From NCBI GenBank assembly GCA_951217055.1, contig OX578277.1, positions 106,772,119 through 106,836,118 on the forward strand: a stretch of DNA of 64,000 bases. The letters run 5' to 3'. Shown here in pieces: positions 56,501-64,000 of the stretch. The DNA is from Gerris lacustris (lineage: Eukaryota > Arthropoda > Insecta > Hemiptera > Gerridae). A model generated the notes under the pieces. The model was given only the letters and a program-made list of their open reading frames with translations. It was not told where the DNA came from and searched no databases. Every line of letters starts with the position of its first letter. Position 1 is the stretch's first letter. The position numbers and the translations under genes are program-made.

Positions 56501-57667
56501 CTACGACTACTAAATCAAGGTATAATAACTCCAGAAGACAGGCGCGCCGTATGCAAAAAATTAAGACGAACATTTCAAGACAGCCAAGCAGAGAAGCTGA
56601 TAGCCAAACCTAATCAAGGCAAGGTCATCGAATGCCTGAAGAAAACACCTGAAAGCACGCACTTTCTTCAGTCAGGGGACTTCCTATCCTTCGCAGACTG
56701 GCGCTTCATCCATAAGGCAAGGCTCAACCTAGTTCCTCTTAACGGAAATTCAAGGGCTCCCGGCGCACCCTCGGGCTGCAGAAGATGCCCCAGGGAAAAA
56801 GAGACGCTTCCCCACGTCATCAACCACTGCATGACGCACTCCGCCCTGATGCAGCAAAGGCATGAGGCAATCCTGGACAGACTCGAGAAGGCAGCAGCTC
56901 ACAAATTCACAATCCGCTCACGCAACAAGATAGTCGGTAACCAAGGTCTTCGCCCTGACCTCATAATAACAAAAGACCAGACAGCCATCATCATTGATGT
57001 CACGGTCGCGTTCGAAAACAGACCCGGCGCATTAGCTTCTGCCAGAAGAAGGAAAGAAGAAAAATATGAACAAATTAGGATAATGCTACAAACAACCTTT
57101 AGGAAAGTTACCGTAGAAGCCTTCGTAGTCGGTTCTCTTGGGTCTTGGGACCCAGAGAATGACAGACTAATGAGAAAAATCTGTACCAGTAAGTATATGC
57201 AAAAGATGAAAAAAATACTAATTTGTGAAACAATTTCATGGTCCCGCAGGATTTTCTGGAGGCATCTCAATGGCACTGATCCTGGAAACGCCAACCCCCA
57301 CTTCCTGGAGAACGATCCAACCAGCAACCAAGATGATAGAGCCGGAGACGCAGACATCAACCTAGAGCTGGGTATGGAAGTAGACGACATCATGGACGAG
57401 GTACCGGAGACGGAGGACAATCACTTGGCCAACGCAGAAGATGAAGTGAGAGCCACAGATGACAACCTTCCCCCTTCTCGTGACTTCGAGACTGACATCC
57501 GCTCATCTAGCAGCTTCGAGACTGACATCCGCTCACCTGGTGACTTCGAGACTGACATCCCTCCTTGGATGAACTGGCTAGACCCCATTCTAAGACTGGC
57601 CCCTCCCCCCCTGCAACATCATGAGACTGTCCCCCCTTCAGCTGATACCCTGCTGTCCCCCCCCTGA
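53558..57667 (+). CDS. Retrotransposon polyprotein: zinc fingers, reverse transcriptase, restriction-like endonuclease
   Basis: 1369 codons with no lesion. It should bind, nick and prime on U2 DNA by target-primed reverse transcription. Three N-terminal zinc fingers: C119/C124/H143/H148, then C159/C162/H173/C175 (CCHC) and C193/C196/H209/H213. A Q-rich linker follows, then the pre-RT motif RLYRINRRRAVRTIL, RT from about 500 to 780 with DDWRPISL (547-554), GVRQGCPLSG and the catalytic FADD (713-716). C-terminal CCHC knuckle CRRCPREKETLPHVINHC (1074-1091); restriction-like endonuclease RPD (1132-1134) followed by D1147 in IIIDVTVAFE. The tail is acidic with three FETDI repeats, then proline-rich. 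The start is the first of two adjacent ATGs. More GC than its surroundings. Confidence 0.95.
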   Translation: MMSQLQGPSWLFDFLEEHTDEPALQISPLNMSSNQPNNDVQTNNPLVVPLVGPLVVPPSPESQNTSTTSHVSIASLEYSPESQQAEPQNELAGVTRLGDTLHVWHPLEINQHGQFQLPCTEAGCTAIFTDKTWTSGIRSIQRHISIAHHIETPNKNQHCWVCNAQGLTRPTLHRCVKERGNNVKQTLPGRYVCDTCTLSFHTKKGHRNHIQSHKRAPEPSLPMPATRQQLRRQRNNPEILSDSTQDSEVSMIPATQIINNDQPMIPATQTINNRTTDDPVSPATTQDTTQHWAPLHDNDNIIATTQQPPHAERNEVQATDDNTRTHSNNAADQPADHDQEQPHTQSPLHQKYVPIFQQLFTLPVTEDRWQQFQAQVKKFTEAVQLKLNRKNWEWKDQPPAPPISPDDAKRIQRLYRINRRRAVRTILGEKTTSCLNPLPEVDAHYRTLWGHDEWIDSGVFDGQPTATRPLQMDVFSTEEVKGRLRKFENSSPGEDGIDYRSWLRVDEDCTILTTIYNTCLKYRRVPGDWKTAITVLLPKTDHPHNLDDWRPISLCQTIYKLYTGLLAQRLYAWCQNSSIIHRGQKGFMPADGVFEHNYTLRRVLEVARTKGGDACIVWLDISNAFGAIPHAALQRALQAAGVGDTFYNITKDLYKDASSKIRCHKGVTEQIPIKCGVRQGCPLSGILFNIAINAVLHRVSQKTNNDQPHILAFADDITILAPNPETLQVLLDEASFSIAQLGLSTNSNKCKSIHLSGQTPRGTRPTQFLIAGNPVKTITEGEVTRFLGNPVGFRPIHPDATIEDICHKALLIMNAKLAPWQRLDALKNFIFPCLNFPMRDNRYSKTEWKKLDNILRAQIKLTLAVPQEASNEYIYGTKSKGMCGIPNAAEESDITRIDSAFKLLTSTDNGIRNLASEHLEDTVQTRTSEQPTDGLVSAYLSGQKDGPFHNTTNTISNVWTVARQASERLKIQWVVSNNQPQLRLLNQGIITPEDRRAVCKKLRRTFQDSQAEKLIAKPNQGKVIECLKKTPESTHFLQSGDFLSFADWRFIHKARLNLVPLNGNSRAPGAPSGCRRCPREKETLPHVINHCMTHSALMQQRHEAILDRLEKAAAHKFTIRSRNKIVGNQGLRPDLIITKDQTAIIIDVTVAFENRPGALASARRRKEEKYEQIRIMLQTTFRKVTVEAFVVGSLGSWDPENDRLMRKICTSKYMQKMKKILICETISWSRRIFWRHLNGTDPGNANPHFLENDPTSNQDDRAGDADINLELGMEVDDIMDEVPETEDNHLANAEDEVRATDDNLPPSRDFETDIRSSSSFETDIRSPGDFETDIPPWMNWLDPILRLAPPPLQHHETVPPSADTLLSPP

Positions 57668-57970
57668 TGCCCTGCAGCTGTCCCCCCCCCCCCCTCACGA
57701 AACCCTGCAGCCGTCCCCCCCCCCCCCCCCAGATGATACCCCGCAGCCGTCCCCCCCCCTCAGATGATATCCTGCAGCCGTCCTCTTACACACCTGGATG
57801 TACTGAAAACATCATGTAAAATAATAAACAAAAAAAAAAAAAAAAAAAAAATGTTTGTCCTTAACTAAATGATTCACTTAAAATATATATATATCTGTAT
57901 TAACCAATGTACAAAAACAAAAAAAAAAAAAAAAAGCATGTATAATTTTGGAATCAATAAATGTTTTATC
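57668..57970 (+). other. 3' region of the element: C-run repeats and A-runs
   Basis: Four imperfect ~40-bp units combine a C run of 8-14 with GATGATACC and CTGCAGCCGTCC; the first unit overlaps the end of the ORF. Two A runs and an AATAAATG lie before the junction with U2. There is no poly-A tail at the junction. Confidence 0.8.
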
Positions 57971-58118
57971 TGTTCTTATCAGCTTAATATCTGATACGTC
58001 CCTCATCGAGGGACCAGAATATTAAACTGATTTTTGGACCATGGCGGAGTGCTAGGGGCTTGCTCCACCTCTGCCACGGGTCGACCCGGTATTGCAGTAC
58101 CTCCGGGACCGGCCCACC
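57971..58118 (+). ncRNA. U2: U2 snRNA, 3' part (nt 42 to end)
   Basis: TGTTCTTATCAGCTTAATAT continues exactly where the 5' part ends. It includes the Sm-site region GATTTTTGGA, the stem-loop III/IV text GGAGTGCTAGGGGCTTGCTC and CCCGGTATTGCAGTACCTCC. The wording is near the insect U2 form. Joined to 49008-49048 it gives a U2 of normal length (about 189 nt) with no visible lesion. The exact 3' end is uncertain by a few bases. Confidence 0.96.
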
Positions 58119-58199
58119 TTAAATAACAATATATAAAATATAAATATAATAATCTGACACTTGTGTGTATACATATCAGATACTTTTGCGGATTATGCT

Positions 58200-58920
58200 C
58201 ACTAGGAATGATTGTCCGCATTGATTTTCAGCATTCAATCTGCTATTATCTGCACTTAATAATATAAAAAAGCTGGCAACTGAACACCTAGAAGAAACTG
58301 TAGAAGAAAGAACATAACAACCAACAAACGCCTTCCTGTCAGGCCAGAGAGATGGACCATTCCTTAAGGCTAGGCGCACACTAGAGGCAAAACAGTATGC
58401 AGACTGTCTGCCCCCGCCCCGGTGCAAAAGATTGTCGCCGACAACATTTTTTTGCACCGGGACAGACAGTCTGCATACTGTTTTGCACCTAGTGTGCACA
58501 TAGCCTAACACCACTATTGTTAATAAAAGTTGGCCGGCCTTAGCCTCTGCAAGACATAGAAAGGTGAAAAATACAAGAATGCTCCTAACCAATTTAGGAA
58601 AAATGACAATAGAAGCGTTTGTAGTTGGATCTCTGGGTTATGGGACCACGAGAACGATAGACTCCTGAAGAAATTATGCTCAAAAACATACTAACAAAAA
58701 ATGAAGAAAATTATAACATGCGAAACAGTCACGTGGTCGCGTAGAATATACAGGAAGAACCAAAGTGGATCTGACCCGGGGAACAACAACCCACAGCTCG
58801 TTGACAATCAAGCAACCGGTGACGACGCCCCTCTGAACATCGATAACCTCATAGAGGTCGAAGTAGACGAGGACAGGGACATGGAAATGGACGTAGAAGC
58901 AGAGGACGGAGTATGAACGA
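58200..58920 (+). pseudogene. Broken second copy of a related U2-type retrotransposon
   Basis: Starts about 80 bp after U2. Frames read KKLATEHLEETVEERT, stop, then FLSGQRDGPF (like 56280-56400 of the long ORF). After a MITE comes ALASARHRK, MTIEAFVVGSLG and QKMKKIITCETVTWSRRIY (like 57030-57250), then a distinct acidic end EVEVDEDRDMEMDVEAEDG and a stop. It lacks the zinc fingers, RT and CCHC, has an internal deletion of about 600 bp and several frameshifts. Divergence is high, so it is a different, older family member. Confidence 0.9.
58368..58505. mobile_element. TAA-flanked MITE inside the broken copy, 138 bp
   Basis: Ends GGCTAGGCGCACACTAG and CTAGTGTGCACATAGCC, flanked by TAA (58365-58367 and 58506-58508). 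Inner arms AAAACAGTATGCAGACTGTC pair with their complement. PIF/Harbinger-type by target size. Confidence 0.87.
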
Positions 58921-59439
58921 TGCATGTAATTTGAATATCGAGGAATTCAGAAATTAGTAATGTGTGCTTGTCCCATGGTCTAAGTGATGAATGTTACCTG
59001 TAAGTTAGAACTAAGTGGGTATCGACTGTGAAATAATTAAATAAAATTTGAGGATCAGAAATAAATTTAAAAACTAAAAGAATTAAGTGACCTACGTTTT
59101 CACAACAAAAATTCGAATAAAATAAAATACGTACTTCTTGAAAACTAACATCCTTTCATTTATAAACAAAATAATTCATGAACAACAAAATAATATCACT
59201 AATAATAAAGATTCCCTATTAAATATGCCTCAATAACCAACGTAAATATATTATTGAAAAAGAAATCAAGAAAATACTACAAATCCTGAGTCTCAGATAT
59301 ATTCTAAACTACAGTATAACCTTAAACTACTTTTTACTAAATCAAAACAAATTATAATAAATCAGATATCATTTATCTGAAAAATTATACATAGAACGAA
59401 CCTTTGAATATATTATTCCCGGGAAAACGATTCCATTGA
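58921..59439. other. AT-rich DNA, nothing recognised
   Basis: No U2 sequence follows the broken copy, so its 3' junction with a target cannot be identified. Confidence 0.5.
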
Positions 59440-59713
59440 GTTTATTATTGATCTCTTTGAAATTGAACCCCTATTGAGTCTACTGAACAACTTCCATCCT
59501 AGACTCAACTTTACAATAGGAAAAGAGATCAATAACAAACTCAATTTCTTAAACATAACAATAACCAAAAAAGTGGTTTCGTTACCACAGAAGGGTACGA
59601 AAAAGATGTAAAAAGCAACTAATTCTTGAATTTCAGCTCAAATCATCCTATACACAAAAAATAAATAGTATTAATAACCTCATTAAAAAGGCTATAATCC
59701 TTACCGACAATTT

Positions 59714-60594
59714 TCCGACAACCCAAGAGAGTTTCCCACTAGGAATATTTACCACAGTCTTCCAGGCTGAAGTCTACGCCATCCTAGAGGTGGCAAGAAG
59801 GCGAGAGGTGGTAGAGGCGAGAACTAAAAAAGTAGTAGTATGCTCGGATAGACAAGCAGCACTTAAGGCACTCTGCGCTCCCAGTGCAGACTCAGCACTG
59901 GTCAAAGAATGCCAAGAGCCCTTAGAGATGCTTGCAGAGTTAAAGAAGGTTACTCTGCTTTGGGTTCCTGGACACACAGGGGTTCCGGGAAATGAAAAAG
60001 CAGATGAAATAGCAAAAAGGGGTGCCTCCATGCCATTCTGCGGACCAGAGCCCGCTATTGACTGGACCAGAGGGCAAACCAAATCGGCCATCAAAAAGTG
60101 GATCTGGGAGGAAGCAGGAAAGGTGTGGAAAAGAACTGAAGGATGCAGGCAGACTAAGATGATGCTGCCTAAGCTAGATAAAGGGAAAACCAGATGGCTC
60201 ATGGGACTGAGTAGACCCAACCTAAGAAAAAATGGTGGGGGTCTTAACAGGTCATTGTCAACTAAATAGACATCTGGCACTATTAAAGATTGAAGAGGAC
60301 CCCACATCCACATGTCCAGTGTGTGGTGAAGAAAAGGAAACAGCCTACCACCTGGTGGGAGCTTGCGAAGGACATGGGAGACTTCGCTTTCACACCTTAG
60401 GATCAGGGATTATCAGAGAGGAGGAACTTGTGTCACATTGTGGCAGGATATCCTCTCCTTTATTACCCAAACTAGGAGACTTGAGGGTAAGACTGAGGTG
60501 GTTCGATGGGCGTGAAAAACCAGGGGTTGGCAAAAAGGACCCGAGTGCGGTTTAGTTGCCAGGCTTGGCCTCCCCGCCCCCTTACTACTACTAC
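59714..60594 (+). mobile_element. 5'-truncated LINE (RNase H end) with 12-bp target duplication
   Basis: Flanked by TACCGACAATTT at 59702-59713 and 60595-60606. Encodes the end of an I/R1/Jockey-type ORF2: FTTVFQAEVYAILE, CSDRQAALKAL and LLWVPGHTGVPGNEKADEIA (RNase H), then after a frameshift in an A run near 60225, LTGHCQLNRHLALLK and a CCHC CPVCGEEKETAYHLVGAC. It ends CCCCCTTACTACTACTACTAC, a trinucleotide tail. Exact clade not decided. Confidence 0.85.
59790..60269 (+). pseudogene. LINE ORF2 fragment, RNase H domain
   Basis: RNase H residues visible: E in QAEVYAI (just upstream, 59768), D in CSDRQAA, and the HTG...N-KADEIA block. The frame is lost at the AAGAAAAAATGG run near 60225 and continues one frame over to 60555. 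Confidence 0.8.
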
Positions 60595-60770
60595 TACCGA
60601 CAATTTACTAGTGAAGAAACTAAAATCAAAAATGTTCTATATCTAGAAGATAATTTTTACCCGACGGCCCTGATTAAAAAATTATGGTGCAAACACTCTG
60701 TTCCCCATCATATTTCAAATAATATAATAGTAGGCAACCCTAATAAACACCCTGCTAAACCTCCTACAAA

Positions 60771-61624
60771 AGGGGCACAGGTGGCACGTCCCCCCCCCCC
60801 CCCCCCCCCCAGACGGGCCCAGACCCAATAGAGTAAAAAAAAAAAATAAATACACCGTATTTTTTTTTCTAATACATATTTTTGCTTTTATCTCATATTC
60901 AATTTCACCTCAGAAATGCATAAAAGCGCTGTTTTGAGAGGTCATATTTTCAAAATTTTCCGGAGGGGGGGGGGGGCCTCCCCCGTACCCCCCACCGCAG
61001 ATCCCCCCCCCCCCAATAATTAACTGCAGACCACGTCCATTACTTACAGTAAGATATTGTACTGCAGTTAGCTTCAGCATTAACATTTTCTAAAGAATAC
61101 ATTCTAAAACAGTGATTGTTACTTGGGTGCGAAGACATTTTTTTTTTGGGGGGGGGGGGGAGGGGCAGCTGCTTTGTTGAATAAGTTGTTCCCTTTTTTT
61201 GTTACCACTACGAATTCTCCCGCCCCCCAATCTAAACTGACTTAGAATGTGCCCCCTCCAGACCTAGCCGCTGGATACGCCACTGTTCCGTTGAATCTGG
61301 TCTATAAAGTTAATTGTAAACAATATTTAAAATGGTCAATCAAATCATATGTGTGTATTGTATAAATTTACAATAAATGTATTTTGATACATTTTGCTTT
61401 TGAACACTTCAACTTGCATATGTTTGTATCGTTAATTTTTATCTTATAAACGATAATACCTTTATACTTTCTAAGTTATTTTTTTTAATAATTTACCTAT
61501 GTAAAATTTGGAAGAACACAATAAAACAAGATTAAGAAGAGCACTGACAACTTACGGAATTTGATTATTTCTGTTGATTTGGTTCAACCATTATTAATTA
61601 TTTTACTTACCTAGTAATTATTAT
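60771..61624. other. Simple C/G runs and a hAT-like right end
   Basis: C runs at about 60791 and 61001, and G runs at about 60966 and 61150. TCCAGACCTAGCCGCTGGATACGCCACTG, ending near 61285, resembles a hAT-type right terminus (complement begins CAGTGGCGTATCC), but no left end or 8-bp duplication was found. Otherwise nothing. Confidence 0.4.
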
Positions 61625-61880
61625 TAGTAGTTGTAAATTCTGCCACTAGAAGGACGAACCACTTGTTCGAAACTAGCAATTAGGTGTTATTGAGGCTCAT
61701 TTTACTAGCCCCGTGATAGAGAGTTACAGCCACTTTACACATAATACCTTTGTACAATGTACCACCGATGCGTGTGATCATTAGTGAGTCATATAAATCA
61801 GAGCATCACGTCGAGGGATCGAACCCACGACCTCGAGCCACCATTGATTCATTGATGGCCGGGCAGAAAACGTGGCAAGT
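61625..61880 (-). mobile_element. SINE-like element, copy 2 (inverted)
   Basis: On the - strand: GGTCGTGGGTTCGATCCCTC (B-box-like), TGATGCTCTGATTTATATGA, CTCACTAATGATCACAC, then AACTACTAATAATAATTA as the tail. It matches 18330-18590 with moderate divergence. Confidence 0.75.
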
Positions 61881-62860
61881 AATTTAATCCACAAGGACCC
61901 TGTACTTTACATCCTTTCTTTATAATCCTATGTTAACTACCCGTTAAGTAGCTCACGTCCTATCAATTTTCAGTGTACAGATACAGATAAAGATTACTGT
62001 ACTGCTTAAAATTAGTAAGAAAACATGTGTTTTAAAATATTACGTTGATCGCAATTACCATTTCAAATTAGACAAAAGAATCTTAAAACCACTATTGGAA
62101 ATTTAGATAACTTTTAAGTATAAAGAAATTTTAATATTAGTTTATTTTTATTATCATTATTTAGAGAAAATGCCATTGTAAATACAATTTTAATTTTTGA
62201 CATTTTCATGTTTAGGCTGTGCTACATAACTCGAAAAGGGTTACTAAAAAACGTTACCCGGTACTCATTTACACTGCTACCAACCCAATATTTGTTTGCC
62301 ACTTAATAAATAATCATTTTGTTTGTAAATACCTATTAAAACAGAGGGATATTTAGTTCAAAGAACTTCGGGACGAACATTACACTTCTGTATCTAAAGG
62401 GATTTTATAACCTCTTGGTTTAAATAACTATTAAGACAAGGAATGATTTACTCAATAAAGCTATTTGGGTGTGTAACCGTTTATATGTGTGCCCAAATTT
62501 CAATGTTTTAATCATAAATATATTTTTTTTTGTTGTAATAGTTTTTTTTTTTTTTTTTTTTTTAAATCTTGATATACACAAATATATATATATTATATGA
62601 AAGTAAAAATTATTGTTGTGTTGAATCATCTATTTATATTAATAAAATTTAAAGTGGGTGTGACTGTGTTTTTCTAATATATGCTCTTTATAGGCTGTAT
62701 TATTTATCTGGATCAAATGTGGCATATATATTTGTCAACCACCTGTTCAAAATACTGATATGGTTTCATCCCATTTTATTCAAGATGTTGGTTAATTATG
62801 TGCTACTTTTAATGGAAAATTACACTTAATTATTAACCATTAAACCTGAAAACACGAATT
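61881..62860. other. AT-rich DNA with two diverged repeats
   Basis: 62200-62262 (CATGTTTAGGCTGTGCTACA, TAACTCGAAAAGSGTTAC) recurs at 63314-63378. 62335-62445 is a diverged copy of 26700-26850. No gene. Confidence 0.55.
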
Positions 62861-63025
62861 TCACGAGGGTAGCACGAGGTCGTGGGTTCGATACCGCGCC
62901 ATGAAGCTCAAATTTGCATCTATAAATCAAGATCAGAACAAGGTGCTGGGATCCCATGACGTGAAGCACTGAATTATACCTGAGAGTCAAGACGAAAAGA
63001 TCCAACTATAAGGGTTACTTTTTTT
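62861..63025 (+). mobile_element. SINE-like unit with B box, different body
   Basis: GAGGTCGTGGGTTCGATACC matches the head of the SINEs at 18330 and 61880, but the body (GAACAAGGTGCTGGGATCCC) is different. Ends near a T-rich stretch. Probably a related SINE subfamily or recombinant. Confidence 0.5.
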
Positions 63026-63489
63026 TTACCAACGAAAACCTAAAAATTGATTTTGGGTAGAAGTTTCGAACTTACTATCGACTTAGTTTCGAGATATATC
63101 GATGTTCCTCTAGGCAAAGCCCCCTCTAGGAGTTACGGTCTCTACTACTTAGTAATAATTATATCTATATACTCAATAGGCCTAGTTACCATTCAACCTA
63201 ACTCTCTTACATTCCTTTTTATGGTGATATTCCCCCAAATGGGAAAATTATTATTCAACAATATTTTTAACATTGGTTGATACATTATTAGAAAATAATA
63301 AGTCATATTATTGACATTTTCATGTTTAGGCTGTGCTACATAACTCGAAAAGCGTTACTAAAAAACGTTACCCGGTGTATCAAGGAGTTAGAATGGTATA
63401 GGAGGTGTGCACAGTCTGTCTCCAGCTGTTGGGCCTCCCTCTACCGCACTTCATAGGGCCGAAGAAAGTCGAAAAGATTTATACGTGTG

Positions 63490-64000
63490 ACAGGGAGTTA
63501 GGAAAGTACAGTTTTCTTATAATTAGTAGACCCCTATAATTAATATTAATATTTCGTGTTGGGTCTTGCAGGGGTAAAAAAATCACACGAAATTTATTTC
63601 ATGTACAATTAATTGGCTATATTTCATCCCTTGAGGGACATCATCAGGCCTGCAAACAAGGTACTTCATCATTATTATCACTTGCAATTAACAGTTATAT
63701 TTAATAACATTCTCTTATCAAACATCTTATTCATTAGTCAAATATACTATAAAAAAAAAAATTCAACTTAAAACAATTTATTCATTATTTCTAACTTTAA
63801 ATTTTAAATCTTTTATAAAAAATAAAACTTCTTGCATACGAGTCCGCAAGACAGTGAGACATTTTCATGTTTTTACTCTGCGTAAACTACCGACATAAAA
63901 TGTCCCCTGGTTTGCTTCGCGGTGTTGGAGATGGTTAAAGCGAGGTAGGCCGAGAGGGCTGAGAGTCGATGGCAACCTCCTGTACTTTCCTAACTCCCGT
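63490..64000. mobile_element. Element with inverted ends, possibly truncated by the window
   Basis: ACAGGGAGTTAGGAAAGTACAG near 63491 and CTGTACTTTCCTAACTCCCGT at 63980-64000 are inverted. The interior carries a hammerhead-like CTGATGA...GAAA text on the - strand (63622-63647). The right edge coincides with the end of the window, so full structure cannot be seen. Confidence 0.5.

Larger units (their letters stand above)
49049..57970 (+). mobile_element. Full-length U2-inserted non-LTR retrotransposon (Utopia-like)
   Basis: About 8.9 kb lying between U2 nt 41 and 42, same orientation as U2. TATC occurs at both junctions (49045-49048 and 57967-57970), so either a 4-bp target duplication or microhomology exists. 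Layout: 4.5-kb leader with T-rich tracts, a single long ORF (53558-57667), and a ~300-bp C-rich then A-rich 3' region ending AATAAATGTTTTATC. A restriction-like endonuclease and U2 target fit the Utopia lineage described for wasps, oomycetes and reptiles; Keno, another U2-targeting group, has an AP-type endonuclease, which is absent here. Confidence 0.92.
59440..60770 (+). pseudogene. Decayed Penelope-like RT fragment, split by a LINE
   Basis: Pieces read FHPRLNFTIGKEINNKLNFL with NITITKK (59490-59575), then YTQKINSINNLIKKAI (59649-59697). After the LINE, SEETKIKNVLYLEDNFYPTA follows with LIKKLW (60612-60700). Order and wording fit the end of the Penelope RT and the segment before GIY-YIG. 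Many stops and frameshifts; ends in a C-run at about 60790. Confidence 0.65.

Noticed and set aside
49049..57970. R2 (28S rDNA) or Keno/Tx1-type element
   Set aside because: Flanks are U2, not 28S; the enzyme is restriction-like with a CCHC knuckle, not an AP endonuclease as in Tx1/Keno.
53520..58221. Many - strand and off-frame ORFs over the retrotransposon
   Set aside because: They are shadows of the GC-richer long ORF and show no domains.
61130..61290. Complete hAT MITE
   Set aside because: Only the right-type end (complement CAGTGGCGTATCC) was found; no matching left end or 8-bp duplication.
63047..63280. 77-codon ORF with hydrophobic stretch
   Set aside because: Looks membrane-like, but AT-rich chance ORFs often do; no family match and no splice sites supporting it.

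Overview
The window is a stretch of an AT-rich, intron- and repeat-rich animal genome, most likely an arthropod and probably an insect. The evidence is spliced genes with multi-kilobase introns, a U2 snRNA whose 3' half is very close to the insect type, a four-pass membrane protein of a family I know mainly from insects, and a mix of Penelope-like, hAT, piggyBac-like, MITE, SINE and non-LTR elements. I cannot fix the order or species.

Layout. (1) 1-13020, + strand: the 3' five exons of a uridine phosphorylase gene. Its introns hold tandem arrays, a tRNA-like inverted pair, a 392-bp foldback element and diverged dispersed repeats. (2) 13021-27700: no gene found. AT-rich DNA with large tandem arrays (85-, 34-, 73-, ~80-, 63- and 28-bp units), a SINE, a TA-flanked MITE and a 627-bp near-perfect palindrome. 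(3) 27737-36564, - strand: four exons of a small multi-pass membrane protein gene (DUF4728-like). Its introns contain a 77-bp array, an inverted repeat pair and a hAT element with a second hAT element inside it. A doubtful first exon lies near 47.9 kb. (4) 36.8-48.9 kb: tandem arrays, a piggyBac-like element, dispersed repeats, a MITE with an amplified interior, and a remnant of a Penelope GIY-YIG domain. (5) 49008-58118: a U2 snRNA gene split after nucleotide 41 by an ~8.9-kb non-LTR retrotransposon. The element has one intact 1369-codon ORF (three N-terminal zinc fingers, reverse transcriptase, CCHC knuckle, restriction-like endonuclease). The target, domain order and endonuclease type fit the U2-targeting Utopia lineage. 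(6) 58.2-58.9 kb: a broken, 5'-truncated second copy of a related element, itself hit by a TAA-flanked MITE. (7) 59.4-60.8 kb: a decayed Penelope-like RT fragment interrupted by a 5'-truncated LINE (RNase H plus CCHC) with a 12-bp target duplication and a (TAC)n tail. (8) 60.8-64 kb: AT-rich DNA with two SINE-like units and other repeats.

The host genes give no sign of working together. The main biological story is the site-specific element inside U2, where excision of the insert in silico leaves an apparently complete U2 gene with a plausible promoter. The rest is dense transposon nesting and minisatellite growth in introns and intergenic DNA. Splice sites, domains and target duplications were read by eye; family names come from knowledge of motifs, not from database searches.
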